Shown piece by piece: positions 25,358 to 31,994 of a stretch of DNA of 34,469 bases. Source of the DNA: a virus; IMG/VR virus record IMGVR_UViG_3300020201_000006, positions 1 to 34,469 of that record; one strand, written 5' to 3'. Each line of letters begins with the position of its first letter. Position 1 is the stretch's first letter. A program made the position numbers and the translations under genes. The notes beneath the pieces were generated by a model. That model made no database searches. It was not told the origin of the DNA and worked only from the letters and a program-made list of their open reading frames with translations.

Positions 25358-27511
25358 ATGGAATTTAGAAAATATGCAGAAAAAAACTTTGTAGTGTTTC
25401 CTGTTAAAATAGACAAGGCGCCTGCAATACCGAAAGAAGTTGTATCCTGGAAAGATATTGAGAACTCAATGGACTACAAAGAATATTTTAAAAATGACAA
25501 TATCGCTATTATAACAGGAAAGAAAAACAAGATTACAGTTTTAGATATTGACATAGAAGTAGATGAGATAAAAAACGAATTTTTAAAAGTATTAGAAGAT
25601 TACCCAACGCCCATCATGAGAAGGGGTAATAGAAATAGAATCCCCTCTCGGTTTTATGCATATAACGGTGAAGGCAATGAATGTCTAATGATGAACTTTA
25701 TGATTGAAGGTAAGAATGAAACTAAATCCAGCAAGGTAATCGAGATTTTAGGAGACGGTCGATATTGTATATTGCCGCCTACTCTACGAGATGATGGAAC
25801 TAGTTTTGAGTGGGTAGGGAAGGATTTACTTGACATGGATCTAGACCACTTACCTTGTATTAATAAGGATATGATCGCTAGACTTAAAGTTATTATTAAT
25901 AAATATAATGTTAATCCCATAAAGGTTGCTAGTGGAGAAATAGGAGAGGGAAGAAATAGTAAATTATTTGAGTTAATGAGCGCCAAGGTAGGAAATGGGA
26001 TTTCTAAAGATGAATCTATTGCTGAGGTAATGGACTATGATTTAAAACATCATGAAAATCCATGGATACTAGATAAAAATGAGCCTCATGGTGGCAATCA
26101 AAAAAAGGTATTGAAATATTTAAGTGAGATGTTCGATAGGATATTAAAGAAAGATTTAATAAATCACTTCGGGGAAATTAAAGTAAAAGATATAGAATTT
26201 AATTTAGCACAAAATGGTGAAGTATTCGAAGAAGAAGAAAGCATAAGGGAGCAGCTTCCTCATTTAAGAGGCATAGCGCAAGATATGTTTCAGCATCTTT
26301 ATAGCTCATGTCCTACGCAAAAAAGTCATTTCGCTTTCGCTACTACCACTTCATTAATTTCAGTGCTCATAGGTAATAAAGTTAAATTAGAAAATACTTT
26401 GCCTAATATTTTCTCATTAGTATTTTCAAGCTCAGGAGAGGGAAAAACCGAGTACATGAACTTTATTAGTGAAATCTTAATGAAAGCGGATCTTACAGAT
26501 TTGTTAGGAGAGTCATCCCCAAGTGGTGAGACGGCCATCATAATGAATTTACCAGACCAAAGAGAGCGAATAGAGTTAATTGGCGAAGGTAGTAAGTTTT
26601 TTAAGAAACTTCACAGTCCACACGATTACAAAAGCAACATGGCAGAAGTTTATTCAGACCTGTATTCCTCTAGCGGTAAGTTATACCTTCCAAAATCCAG
26701 TAGTTCTCTAATAAGTGATAAAAACAAAAGCGGCAAAACAGGTGGTTGTTTTTCGCCCTACGTTTCAATGCTAGTGATGATTAACTCTAAGGTGGCAAAA
26801 TTCCTCATTAATGAAGATTTGTTCTCTCAAGGCTTTCTAGCAAGGTTTTCGCCATACTTAGACAGTGGGCGAAAGATGAGAAGCGTATACAACCCTAAAG
26901 AGATGCCTCAAGAGTTTGTCCGGTTTGCTAAGATGTGGGGTGATACCAAGCATGCTCAGACTGATAAAACTTTAAACTTAGTAGACACACACAAAAACGC
27001 TATGAAGCCTTTTACAATACCAGAAGCTAAGTTAGACGCAGATGCTGCTAAAATGATGAAAGAAATAAATGTCCAATTTAACGAGAGGATCTTTAGATCA
27101 GAAGAAAATTCTCCGATGCATGCTATTCTTAATAGAGCTTACGAGAACATGAAAAAGAAAGCGTTAATAGACGCTGCTTCAAGAATGTATGACACAACTA
27201 AGCTAGAAATAACGAAAAATAACCTGGAGTGGGCGTTAAAATCTACTAATGTTGACATCAAAAATTGGGACTTTTTCTTCAAAAATATCTACTTAGAAGG
27301 AAGGCGCACAAATGACTTAAAAATGTTTTTAGACTACATAAAAGATAAGAAAGAAGTGAGCTCTACGATGCTATGCAATAAGTTTAAAGATAAACTAAAA
27401 TCATCGGAACGCAAAGAATTGATCGAGGATTTGGTCCAGGCAGGTTATATTTCCAAAGCAATTGCAAACGGAATTAGTTTATTCAAGTTTGTAAAATATC
27501 TTAACCAATAG
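25358..27511 (+). CDS. Primase-polymerase / DUF3987-like helicase
   Basis: A 717-residue two-domain replication protein with AAGGGG before ATG. The N-terminal part (residues 1-175) has the prim-pol pattern: YAEKNFVVFPVK, TGKKNKITVLDIDI with the DxD metal site at residues 63-65, and EILGDGRYCILPPT with the conserved PP turn. The C-terminal part (from about 330) is a P-loop ATPase with Walker A SSSGEGKT (Gly360-Thr364), followed by an FxPYVSMLVMIN segment typical of DUF3987 helicase-like modules. It should synthesise primers and unwind the origin. It lies just left of the non-coding region with inverted repeats, a plausible origin. Confidence 0.82.
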   Translation: MEFRKYAEKNFVVFPVKIDKAPAIPKEVVSWKDIENSMDYKEYFKNDNIAIITGKKNKITVLDIDIEVDEIKNEFLKVLEDYPTPIMRRGNRNRIPSRFYAYNGEGNECLMMNFMIEGKNETKSSKVIEILGDGRYCILPPTLRDDGTSFEWVGKDLLDMDLDHLPCINKDMIARLKVIINKYNVNPIKVASGEIGEGRNSKLFELMSAKVGNGISKDESIAEVMDYDLKHHENPWILDKNEPHGGNQKKVLKYLSEMFDRILKKDLINHFGEIKVKDIEFNLAQNGEVFEEEESIREQLPHLRGIAQDMFQHLYSSCPTQKSHFAFATTTSLISVLIGNKVKLENTLPNIFSLVFSSSGEGKTEYMNFISEILMKADLTDLLGESSPSGETAIIMNLPDQRERIELIGEGSKFFKKLHSPHDYKSNMAEVYSDLYSSSGKLYLPKSSSSLISDKNKSGKTGGCFSPYVSMLVMINSKVAKFLINEDLFSQGFLARFSPYLDSGRKMRSVYNPKEMPQEFVRFAKMWGDTKHAQTDKTLNLVDTHKNAMKPFTIPEAKLDADAAKMMKEINVQFNERIFRSEENSPMHAILNRAYENMKKKALIDAASRMYDTTKLEITKNNLEWALKSTNVDIKNWDFFFKNIYLEGRRTNDLKMFLDYIKDKKEVSSTMLCNKFKDKLKSSERKELIEDLVQAGYISKAIANGISLFKFVKYLNQ

Positions 27512-27540
27512 CGTATAAAAAAATTGAAAATGGTCTATTA

Positions 27541-27579
27541 GGGAAAATAAGCAGAAATAATAAAAATGTTTATTTTCCC
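27541..27579. repeat. Inverted repeat in the candidate origin
   Basis: A 10-bp perfect dyad (GGGAAAATAA / TTATTTTCCC) extended by three inner pairs including one G-T. No U-tract follows, so it is not a classic terminator. Confidence 0.7.
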
Positions 27580-27820
27580 CATTCCATCGGTTTACAACCA
27601 ACAAGTTCCCTACTGATAAAAATAATATGCGCACAAGCTCAATATGTAAGTAGTTGAAATTATTAATTATTATTATTATATTATGTCTATAGAGTGTTTT
27701 ATATATATATTTTATACAGACTAGGGATAATGGGGACATTGTTTTAACTTATACCTTTTTTATATGGTTTTTCCAGACATACACTAAGGGTAATACCCCA
27801 TTCTCCCTAAAGTGAACTTT

Positions 27821-27848
27821 TTACATACTTTTGCCTGTGGCTTATAAT
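27821..27848 (+). promoter_or_regulatory. Rightward promoter, upstream of the tandem pair
   Basis: TTTACA (27821-27826), a 16-base spacer and a consensus TATAAT (27843-27848). Its start point would fall within the -35 box of the second promoter, so the two may compete or be used at different times. Confidence 0.6.
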
Positions 27849-27852
27849 AGCC

Positions 27853-27881
27853 TTGACAATAACAGTAATAGGGTGTACTAT
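27853..27881 (+). promoter_or_regulatory. Strong sigma70-type promoter
   Basis: A perfect -35 TTGACA (27853-27858), a 17-base spacer and TACTAT (27876-27881), about 35 bases before the ATG at 27916. This is the best promoter in the window and should drive the small genes to the right early in infection. Confidence 0.8.
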
Positions 27882-27915
27882 AGTCAAGTACTAACAACAA
27901 CAAAAGAGGTTTAAA

Positions 27916-28431
27916 ATGGAAACTAAAACAAAGCGTGAAATTTTACTTGAAACTTTTTTCAATCAGGATATTAGCTTATCAGAAGCGAAGACAGCAAGCG
28001 TGATTAATGAATACATTAGAGAAACTAAAAAACTGGATTACGTAGTTGATTGTCCTGTTCAATTAGTTATTGAAAACGGTAGATGCGTGTATATAGAAGT
28101 TGGGACTGGTTATAATCATCAGTACCGTGTTGTAGTCTGGTATAACCGATACATGACGCAAAGGAATATTAAAGACTGCGTAAATGCAATATTTAAGAGA
28201 GATACAACGGAACATAAAAACATAACAAAAAAGGGGTTTAAAATGAGAGAGTGCATAAATGTGTATCAAGAAAATATTAAGAAGATGATAAAACACTATT
28301 TTGGAGATGAACTAGACGCTAAGACAATTATACACGCTTTGCTAGACGGCGAAGTTGCTAAAGAACTAGGGTATTGCCAAGAAGAATCAGAAACAATGTA
28401 TAACTATTTAAACGAAAATAAAGGGGTTTAA
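27916..28431 (+). CDS. Hypothetical protein, possible fusion of two ORFs
   Basis: A 171-residue protein directly downstream of the strong promoter, with AGAGG before ATG. Residues 1-105 contain mixed strands (CPVQLVIENGRCVYIEVGTG, YRVVVWYNRY) and residues 110-171 are helical. At the boundary, AAGGGGTTTAAAATG (28231-28245) is an in-frame ribosome site plus ATG identical to the real start of the next gene at 28421-28435. A shift of one base before it, in the A6 run at 28227-28232, would end the first half at TAA with KGV, exactly as this gene ends. It may therefore be a fused pair, or the second half may also be made separately from ATG 28243. Function unknown. Confidence 0.6.
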   Translation: METKTKREILLETFFNQDISLSEAKTASVINEYIRETKKLDYVVDCPVQLVIENGRCVYIEVGTGYNHQYRVVVWYNRYMTQRNIKDCVNAIFKRDTTEHKNITKKGFKMRECINVYQENIKKMIKHYFGDELDAKTIIHALLDGEVAKELGYCQEESETMYNYLNENKGV

Positions 28432-28432
28432 A

Positions 28433-28552
28433 ATGAAAGCTTTAGGACTTATTTTAATTATTGGATCTTTCGTAGCTTTATGCATGGAGTACCCATATAT
28501 CGGGGTAACAACAGTGGTTACTGTGATTGGTTCCATGATGGCACAACCTTAA
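28433..28552 (+). CDS. 39-residue membrane peptide
   Basis: ATG at 28433 preceded by AAGGGGTTTAA, one base after the upstream stop. The peptide has two short hydrophobic stretches (ALGLILIIGSFVALCM and IGVTTVVTVIGSMM) with a short charged hinge, so it is probably a small inner-membrane protein expressed early. No family is known to me; roles such as superinfection exclusion are possible but untested. Confidence 0.6.
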   Translation: MKALGLILIIGSFVALCMEYPYIGVTTVVTVIGSMMAQP

Positions 28553-28565
28553 AAGGATAAAGAAA

Positions 28566-28976
28566 ATGGAAAATAAAAAATTACTTATAGATACAATTAG
28601 CGGGATGACGGATGCTGAGTTAGAAGAAGGGGGCCTAGGGATGGCTCATGGTATGCTTTCATTAGAAGCTATCAGACCAGGGCTAAACAATAGAGAGGTT
28701 AAACGGTATCATGATCAAATCGCCAGAATCTGGCGTCTTATAAACTTAGAAGAAGATGAGATAGAAGTAGTTAATACTAACGAGTTGCTAGTCTATTCCA
28801 AAACTGTTTACGGTAACCGGTTCATTTACCCACTATGTAAGAAGAGCAGGATTTTTGCTGAGCTAACTCATAAGAAAACTTTAAGCAAGACGGATATGGT
28901 CAAGATAGAACGCCTTGGCTACACTTTTGAGTTTACGCTTGACCCTGCTCTAGGGGACATGGTCAAGAAAGGGTGA
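28566..28976 (+). CDS. Hypothetical early protein
   Basis: A 136-residue soluble protein with AAAGGATAAAGAAA before ATG. The N-terminal half is helical with a Gly/Met-rich turn (EEGGLGMAHGML), the C-terminal half has strands (ELLVYSKTVYGNRFIYP). It is the last gene of the promoter-27853 transcription unit, ending 29 bases before the IS200/IS605-type element. No family was recognised. Confidence 0.6.
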   Translation: MENKKLLIDTISGMTDAELEEGGLGMAHGMLSLEAIRPGLNNREVKRYHDQIARIWRLINLEEDEIEVVNTNELLVYSKTVYGNRFIYPLCKKSRIFAELTHKKTLSKTDMVKIERLGYTFEFTLDPALGDMVKKG

Positions 28977-29005
28977 GTAAATGGTTTATCAAGATGTTTT
29001 CACGG

Positions 29006-29150
29006 TTGACATCCTCCCCATGCCTAAAGGCAGGGGATTCCCTCTGTTAGGATACTAATGTCCTAGTACGATTTTGAAAATTTAATATTCCATTTTTTAA
29101 AATATTCGTGGCTGCGTTTATGTCTCTGTTGAGTTCTGCTCCGCAACTAC
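29006..29150 (-). ncRNA. Candidate omega RNA of the tnpB element
   Basis: In this family the RNA guide of TnpB is made from the 3' end of tnpB through the right end, with the guide taken from the flanking DNA just beyond TCAA. Here the right-end hairpin at 29016-29036 and the TCAA at 29006 fit that layout, and the guide would be read from 29005 toward 28986, beginning CCGTGAAAAC. The upstream limit at 29150 is approximate. Evidence is structural only. Confidence 0.4.
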
Positions 29151-30084
29151 ATTTCCAATTTCTTACACCCAACTCTTTAATACCTTTAGGCCCTTCAATT
29201 GAACCACAAATATTACAAGTTTGAGTTGTTAAATGTTCAGATACTTCAAAATAGTTAACACTGTATTCAAGTGCTTTAAATTCTAGTTTACGTTTTAATG
29301 TACTCCAAGAATTGTTATACCTTGATTTAGCCAGTTTGCCTTTGAGAGGTATAGAAACATTTCCAATTGCTATTAAACTGTTTGTTTTAACTAGGTTTAA
29401 AGCAAATTTATTAAATCTATCGTTTTTTATATTAGTCTTTTTTAGATGAATAACTTTAGCTAATTTAAATCTTCTAGCCCTTTGCAGTTTAGCTATCCTA
29501 ATATCGTATTTTTTAAGATCGTTGACAGAAAGCTCAATTCCGTTTGAGCAAGTAGCTGTTGTTTTTAATCCAAGATCAATTCCTATATGTTCTTTGCCAG
29601 TAGAAACTTTCACTTCGTTTGTTTCATAAGAAAAAGATATAAACCATTTCCCAACTGAGTTGCATGTAAAAGAACCTGATTTTATTTTTCCATTAATTTT
29701 GAGTGACTGCCATATTCTAAAATTCTGTTTGTTGTATTTGACAACACCTTCATTTAGCTTAATTGTTTCACCCTTAAAAGGTATCCATTTAGATGATTTT
29801 TCACCACGGTATCTAAGTTGTTTCTTTTGTTGGCGTATGTCTTTATGGAACTGTTCTGTTATTGCTTGGATAGATTGGGCGTTAATTGCAAGATACTTAC
29901 TAGCACCCTTAGTTATAGCAGTAAAATACGGATCATATTTGTGAAAATATTTACGTGATTCCTTCCATTTTTTTCTACTCGCTGAATTGAGAACGTTCCA
30001 TACAAAATTAACATCTCTGGCCATTAGGTCTAAGTGCTTAGATGTATTTTTATCTTTAATGCGGAATTTGATTGTTTTAATCAT
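29047..30084 (-). CDS. tnpB: TnpB RNA-guided nuclease (RuvC, rearranged site)
   Basis: A 345-residue TnpB with AAGGTG before ATG. RuvC-I is GIDLG with Asp170, the zinc ribbon is CNIC (290-293) and CSC (312-314), and RuvC-III is NRDINAATNIL with Asp321. At RuvC-II the usual catalytic Glu of the IEDL-type motif is replaced: the segment reads LIAIGNVS (Gly241). A glutamate at 283 in VSEHLTTQTC, where canonical relatives have no acidic residue, may substitute. Rearranged active sites are known in several TnpB branches, so it may remain a functional RNA-guided nuclease. It is the only gene of the element and probably helps the element persist by cutting the restored empty site. Confidence 0.93.
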   Translation of the reverse strand: MIKTIKFRIKDKNTSKHLDLMARDVNFVWNVLNSASRKKWKESRKYFHKYDPYFTAITKGASKYLAINAQSIQAITEQFHKDIRQQKKQLRYRGEKSSKWIPFKGETIKLNEGVVKYNKQNFRIWQSLKINGKIKSGSFTCNSVGKWFISFSYETNEVKVSTGKEHIGIDLGLKTTATCSNGIELSVNDLKKYDIRIAKLQRARRFKLAKVIHLKKTNIKNDRFNKFALNLVKTNSLIAIGNVSIPLKGKLAKSRYNNSWSTLKRKLEFKALEYSVNYFEVSEHLTTQTCNICGSIEGPKGIKELGVRNWKCSCGAELNRDINAATNILKNGILNFQNRTRTLVS

Positions 30085-30133
30085 TTAATCACCTTACCAC
30101 ATAGTGTTGTAATTAAGTCAAGTACTTTATACT

Positions 30134-30173
30134 CCCATAGCTGAAGCGAGGGGCTTTACGCATCACTTGGTAA
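30134..30173 (-). other. Left end of the tnpB element with TTAC target
   Basis: On the minus strand TTAC (30173-30170) is followed twelve bases later by AAAG (30157-30154) and an imperfect hairpin with loop TTCA whose arms lie at 30153-30151 and 30136-30134. This matches the cleavage-site, guide and hairpin order of IS608-type left ends. TTAC would also serve as the TAM for the TnpB nuclease. Confidence 0.7.
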
Positions 30174-30573
30174 GTAAATTAGCTATCTTGGTCGTTTTGA
30201 TAATTACGATTGTCTTGTCATCTTCTCCGGGGATCTTAAAAGAAGTGGACTTGCATATTAAGCTATCGTCCAGCTTTAAAGCTTTGAACATTGCATCGGT
30301 TAAAGCTTTTCTAAAGTTATCATCGTCTCCAACAGTTTTTGATATTGATCCTTTTGAAGTGACCAAGCCTTTAAGATAAAAATAATATTCTATTTCAATG
30401 TATTCTTTCATCGGATTAATTTCTAAATTTACTCCTGACTCTCTAACTATTCTCATCACAGTATTTTTATACGCTTGAGCTTTCGGATTAATGCGACGGC
30501 CACCGTACATTGAATTGCCGTATAGTGAGTTGGTTGAAGTTGGTTTTCCGGGTATTGTAAAAGTTAAAAGCAT
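30163..30573 (-). CDS. rusA: RusA-family Holliday junction resolvase, 3' end changed by insertion
   Basis: A 136-residue endonuclease that resolves four-way junctions in phage DNA before packaging. The start MLLTFTIPGKPTS is typical, and the active site is visible as DDDN (83-86) with Lys89 and the Asp pair at 102-103, matching the DxDN..K...DD pattern of RusA (Asp70, Asp72, Lys76, Asp91 in E. coli). The last codons lie in the left end of the tnpB element: the frame ends at TGA a few bases inside the insertion. Removing the element extends the frame by about 12 residues to a TGA complementary to the end of the gene at 28976. The catalytic core is intact, so activity is probably kept. Confidence 0.88.
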   Translation of the reverse strand: MLLTFTIPGKPTSTNSLYGNSMYGGRRINPKAQAYKNTVMRIVRESGVNLEINPMKEYIEIEYYFYLKGLVTSKGSISKTVGDDDNFRKALTDAMFKALKLDDSLICKSTSFKIPGEDDKTIVIIKTTKIANLLTK

Positions 30574-30633
30574 AAGATAGTCTTTTTAGATAAATCATTG
30601 TTAGTGGTTTTAATTTAAACAAAGGAACGCCAA

Positions 30634-30693
30634 GTGGCAAAAGCAAAAAAGAAAGTTAAAGTAAAGGCGAAAATTAAATCTAAGAAATGCTAG
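30634..30693 (+). CDS. 19-residue Lys-rich peptide (GTG start)
   Basis: AAAGGA lies seven bases before GTG 30634, and the frame ends at TAG 30691-30693. The peptide is MAKAKKKVKVKAKIKSKKC, with lysine at nearly every second position. It could bind phage DNA or RNA, like tiny basic packaging peptides of other phages. It is followed by the hairpin at 30714. The regular composition and ribosome site support it, but the length makes it uncertain. Confidence 0.45.
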   Translation: MAKAKKKVKVKAKIKSKKC

Positions 30694-30713
30694 ATTTTAT
30701 TTTTTGACCGAAA

Positions 30714-30738
30714 TAAGAGAGGGTAAAACCCTCTCTTA
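30714..30738 (+). terminator. Perfect hairpin after the Lys-rich peptide
   Basis: TAAGAGAGGGT and ACCCTCTCTTA form an 11-bp perfect stem with an AAA loop. Neither strand shows a long U-tract after it, so termination may depend on another factor, or the hairpin may protect the RNA. It separates the 30634 peptide from the late promoter at 30791. Confidence 0.6.
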
Positions 30739-30790
30739 ACACTTTGCAAAGCTAATCAGTCCATCGATCATACTAAAATCATATAATTAT

Positions 30791-30818
30791 TTGACAATAT
30801 AAACAAACTGGCTAAACT
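30791..30818 (+). promoter_or_regulatory. Promoter of the late (packaging and virion) block
   Basis: TTGACA (30791-30796), a 16-base spacer and TAAACT (30813-30818), 35 bases before the ATG at 30853. It is the only clear promoter seen ahead of the 23-kb rightward gene block, so it may start the late operon; a phage activator could assist the non-ideal -10 box. Confidence 0.6.
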
Positions 30819-30852
30819 TATAGTTACTATCCAATACACCTAAGGACGATAT

Positions 30853-31209
30853 ATGATGAACAAAAAACCAGATGGGTTATCTGACTCAACTTTTCATAAA
30901 TTTAATTCTTTGAAAATGATTTTATCAACGCACCATTTATTATCAACAGGTAGTTTCCAGAAAGCTCAATTTGCTATGGTGGAACAATCACTTTTGTATC
31001 TATGGACTTTACATGAACAACTTTTAAATGATGTAGCAAGCCAAGATGACTCTAATTTAATACCAGACATAAAGGAATATAATGCAAACAGAACAATTGC
31101 GACCAACAAAGACAGTGTTAAAAAAGAAAGCAGCGAAGAAGAAAGGGCAGCGTACCACGACACAAGCGAGAACAACCCTGCCAATTACTTCGACGGCAGA
31201 ACTATCTAG
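30853..31209 (+). CDS. Hypothetical protein overlapping the next gene
   Basis: A 118-residue protein with AAGGACG before ATG. Residues 1-75 are helical (TFHKFNSLKMILSTHHLL, VEQSLLYLWTLHEQLL). From about residue 77 the frame overlaps the next gene by 128 bases in another frame, and here the sequence is low-complexity and polar (NANRTIATNKDSVKKESSEEERAA). Position ahead of terminase suggests a packaging or regulatory function. Family unknown. Confidence 0.6.
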   Translation: MMNKKPDGLSDSTFHKFNSLKMILSTHHLLSTGSFQKAQFAMVEQSLLYLWTLHEQLLNDVASQDDSNLIPDIKEYNANRTIATNKDSVKKESSEEERAAYHDTSENNPANYFDGRTI

Positions 31210-31483
31210 CAATACTTCTAGCGTTTTCACGGTTGAAGGTAACCTGGACTTTGGCGACAAGATGCCTCATCCTTTGAACAAAGCTCTAGAGAATGGTTTA
31301 AAGTTTAAAGCTATAGCATGTATGAAATCAGAAGAAGGGACCAATAAATGGGTTGCTTGTTTGATTGAATTTGAAGGCAAGAAAATAACTAAGTTTATTG
31401 CAGGCATTGAAAACATGAGAGGCATAGCAATGGATTCAGCTAAGATAGATTTTATGGATCATATAATCGATGCGGAGGTTTAA
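31082..31483 (+). CDS. Hypothetical protein with basic N-terminus
   Basis: A 133-residue protein with AAAGGA five bases before ATG. Residues 10-45 are basic and polar (KKKAAKKKGQRTT) and lie within the 128-bp frame overlap with the preceding gene. Residues 50-133 form a small alpha/beta domain with NKWVACLIEFEGKKITKFIAGIE. The strong ribosome site and the ordered C-terminal domain make it real. A DNA-binding role is possible from the basic tail only. Confidence 0.62.
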   Translation: MQTEQLRPTKTVLKKKAAKKKGQRTTTQARTTLPITSTAELSSNTSSVFTVEGNLDFGDKMPHPLNKALENGLKFKAIACMKSEEGTNKWVACLIEFEGKKITKFIAGIENMRGIAMDSAKIDFMDHIIDAEV

Positions 31484-31486
31484 GGT

Positions 31487-31801
31487 ATGTCAGTAGTAGA
31501 AGTGGTAGGAAGTGTTTTTGCAATTTGGGCGATGGCATTATATACCGTTATGCTATTTAAACATCGTGCGAGTGATGATAGACAAAAAATGGATAATTAC
31601 GCTAAGTCAAAAATAGATGAGATTAATTGTCAGCTACAAAACACATCGATCATTTTAGAAAAGTTATCTTTAGAGCTTAGCTTAAACAAACAAGAAATAA
31701 TCAAGATGACTGGTACAGTAGATGAAGCTAAGAAATTTGTTAATGCAAATAAATTAAATAATAACTTTGTAACTAGAGTTAGGAAAGACATTGGAACTTA
31801 A
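31487..31801 (+). CDS. Membrane-anchored coiled-coil protein
   Basis: A 104-residue protein with GGAGG eight bases before ATG. Residues 4-24 are one membrane segment (VVGSVFAIWAMALYTVMLF), then a charged coiled coil (CQLQNTSIILEKLSLELSLNK). The architecture resembles the membrane protein at 18142 in the lysis cassette. Here it sits before terminase, where some phages place spanin- or holin-like proteins. Function unknown. Confidence 0.6.
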   Translation: MSVVEVVGSVFAIWAMALYTVMLFKHRASDDRQKMDNYAKSKIDEINCQLQNTSIILEKLSLELSLNKQEIIKMTGTVDEAKKFVNANKLNNNFVTRVRKDIGT

Positions 31802-31994
31802 GGAATTAGTAACTAGAGCAAGGAAGCTTGACCATGTTTTCAATGAGAAGTTTTCTTACTACTTTGAAAAGAAAAAGAAACTTCCAAAAGACGACAATTG
31901 GTTATTCACGCAGCTAGAAAGGATTCTAGGAGATGAGCTCAGAGACGCCATTAAAGAAAAAGCCAAAATTAATACCGAGCAACCCGGAAGGTAG
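31791..31994 (+). CDS. Hypothetical small protein (TTG start)
   Basis: A 67-residue charged protein that starts at TTG 31791, inside the end of the preceding gene, with AGGA six bases upstream. Residues 10-60 are helical (ARKLDHVFNEKFSYYFEKKKKL). It overlaps the small terminase gene by 62 bases in another frame. Small proteins in this place may assist terminase, but nothing is recognised. Confidence 0.5.
   Translation: MELKELVTRARKLDHVFNEKFSYYFEKKKKLPKDDNWLFTQLERILGDELRDAIKEKAKINTEQPGR

Larger units (their letters stand above)
27512..27915. other. AT-rich intergenic control region, candidate replication origin
   Basis: A 404-bp gap with no credible gene. It holds an inverted repeat GGGAAAATAA (27541-27550) with TTATTTTCCC (27570-27579), extendable inward by three more pairs. 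It also holds a 13-of-15 imperfect inverted repeat between 27721-27735 (CTAGGGATAATGGGG) and 27797-27811. The core TAGGGA/TCCCTA recurs in both orientations. A nearly pure AT stretch spans about 27655-27717. Two tandem promoters close the region. Location right after the primase-helicase gene supports an origin; the repeats could also be operators. Confidence 0.5.
29006..30169 (-). mobile_element. tnpB-only IS200/IS605-family element
   Basis: Read on the minus strand, the left end has TTAC flanking at 30173-30170, guide AAAG (30057 + 100, i.e. 30157-30154) at the foot of an imperfect hairpin (30134-30153). The right end has guide GAAT at the foot of a hairpin with loop TAAA (29016-29036) and a terminal TCAA at 29009-29006. 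TTAC/TCAA cleavage sites and AAAG/GAAT guides are those described for IS608-type elements. No tnpA gene is present, so movement would need a transposase supplied in trans. The 1,164-bp element carries only tnpB and lies inside the 3' end of rusA. Confidence 0.85.

Noticed and set aside
27479-27739. 86-residue minus-strand frame in the non-coding region
   Set aside because: Its Ile/Tyr/Asn-rich product follows from the AT-rich sequence and there is no ribosome site. It crosses the inverted repeats of the control region.
31223-31236. 14-base match GTTTTCACGGTTGA shared with the tnpB element right junction (28996-29009)
   Set aside because: It might suggest a second TnpB target, but only ten guide bases match and no TTAC lies in front. 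A few matches of this length are expected by chance in an AT-rich genome of this size.
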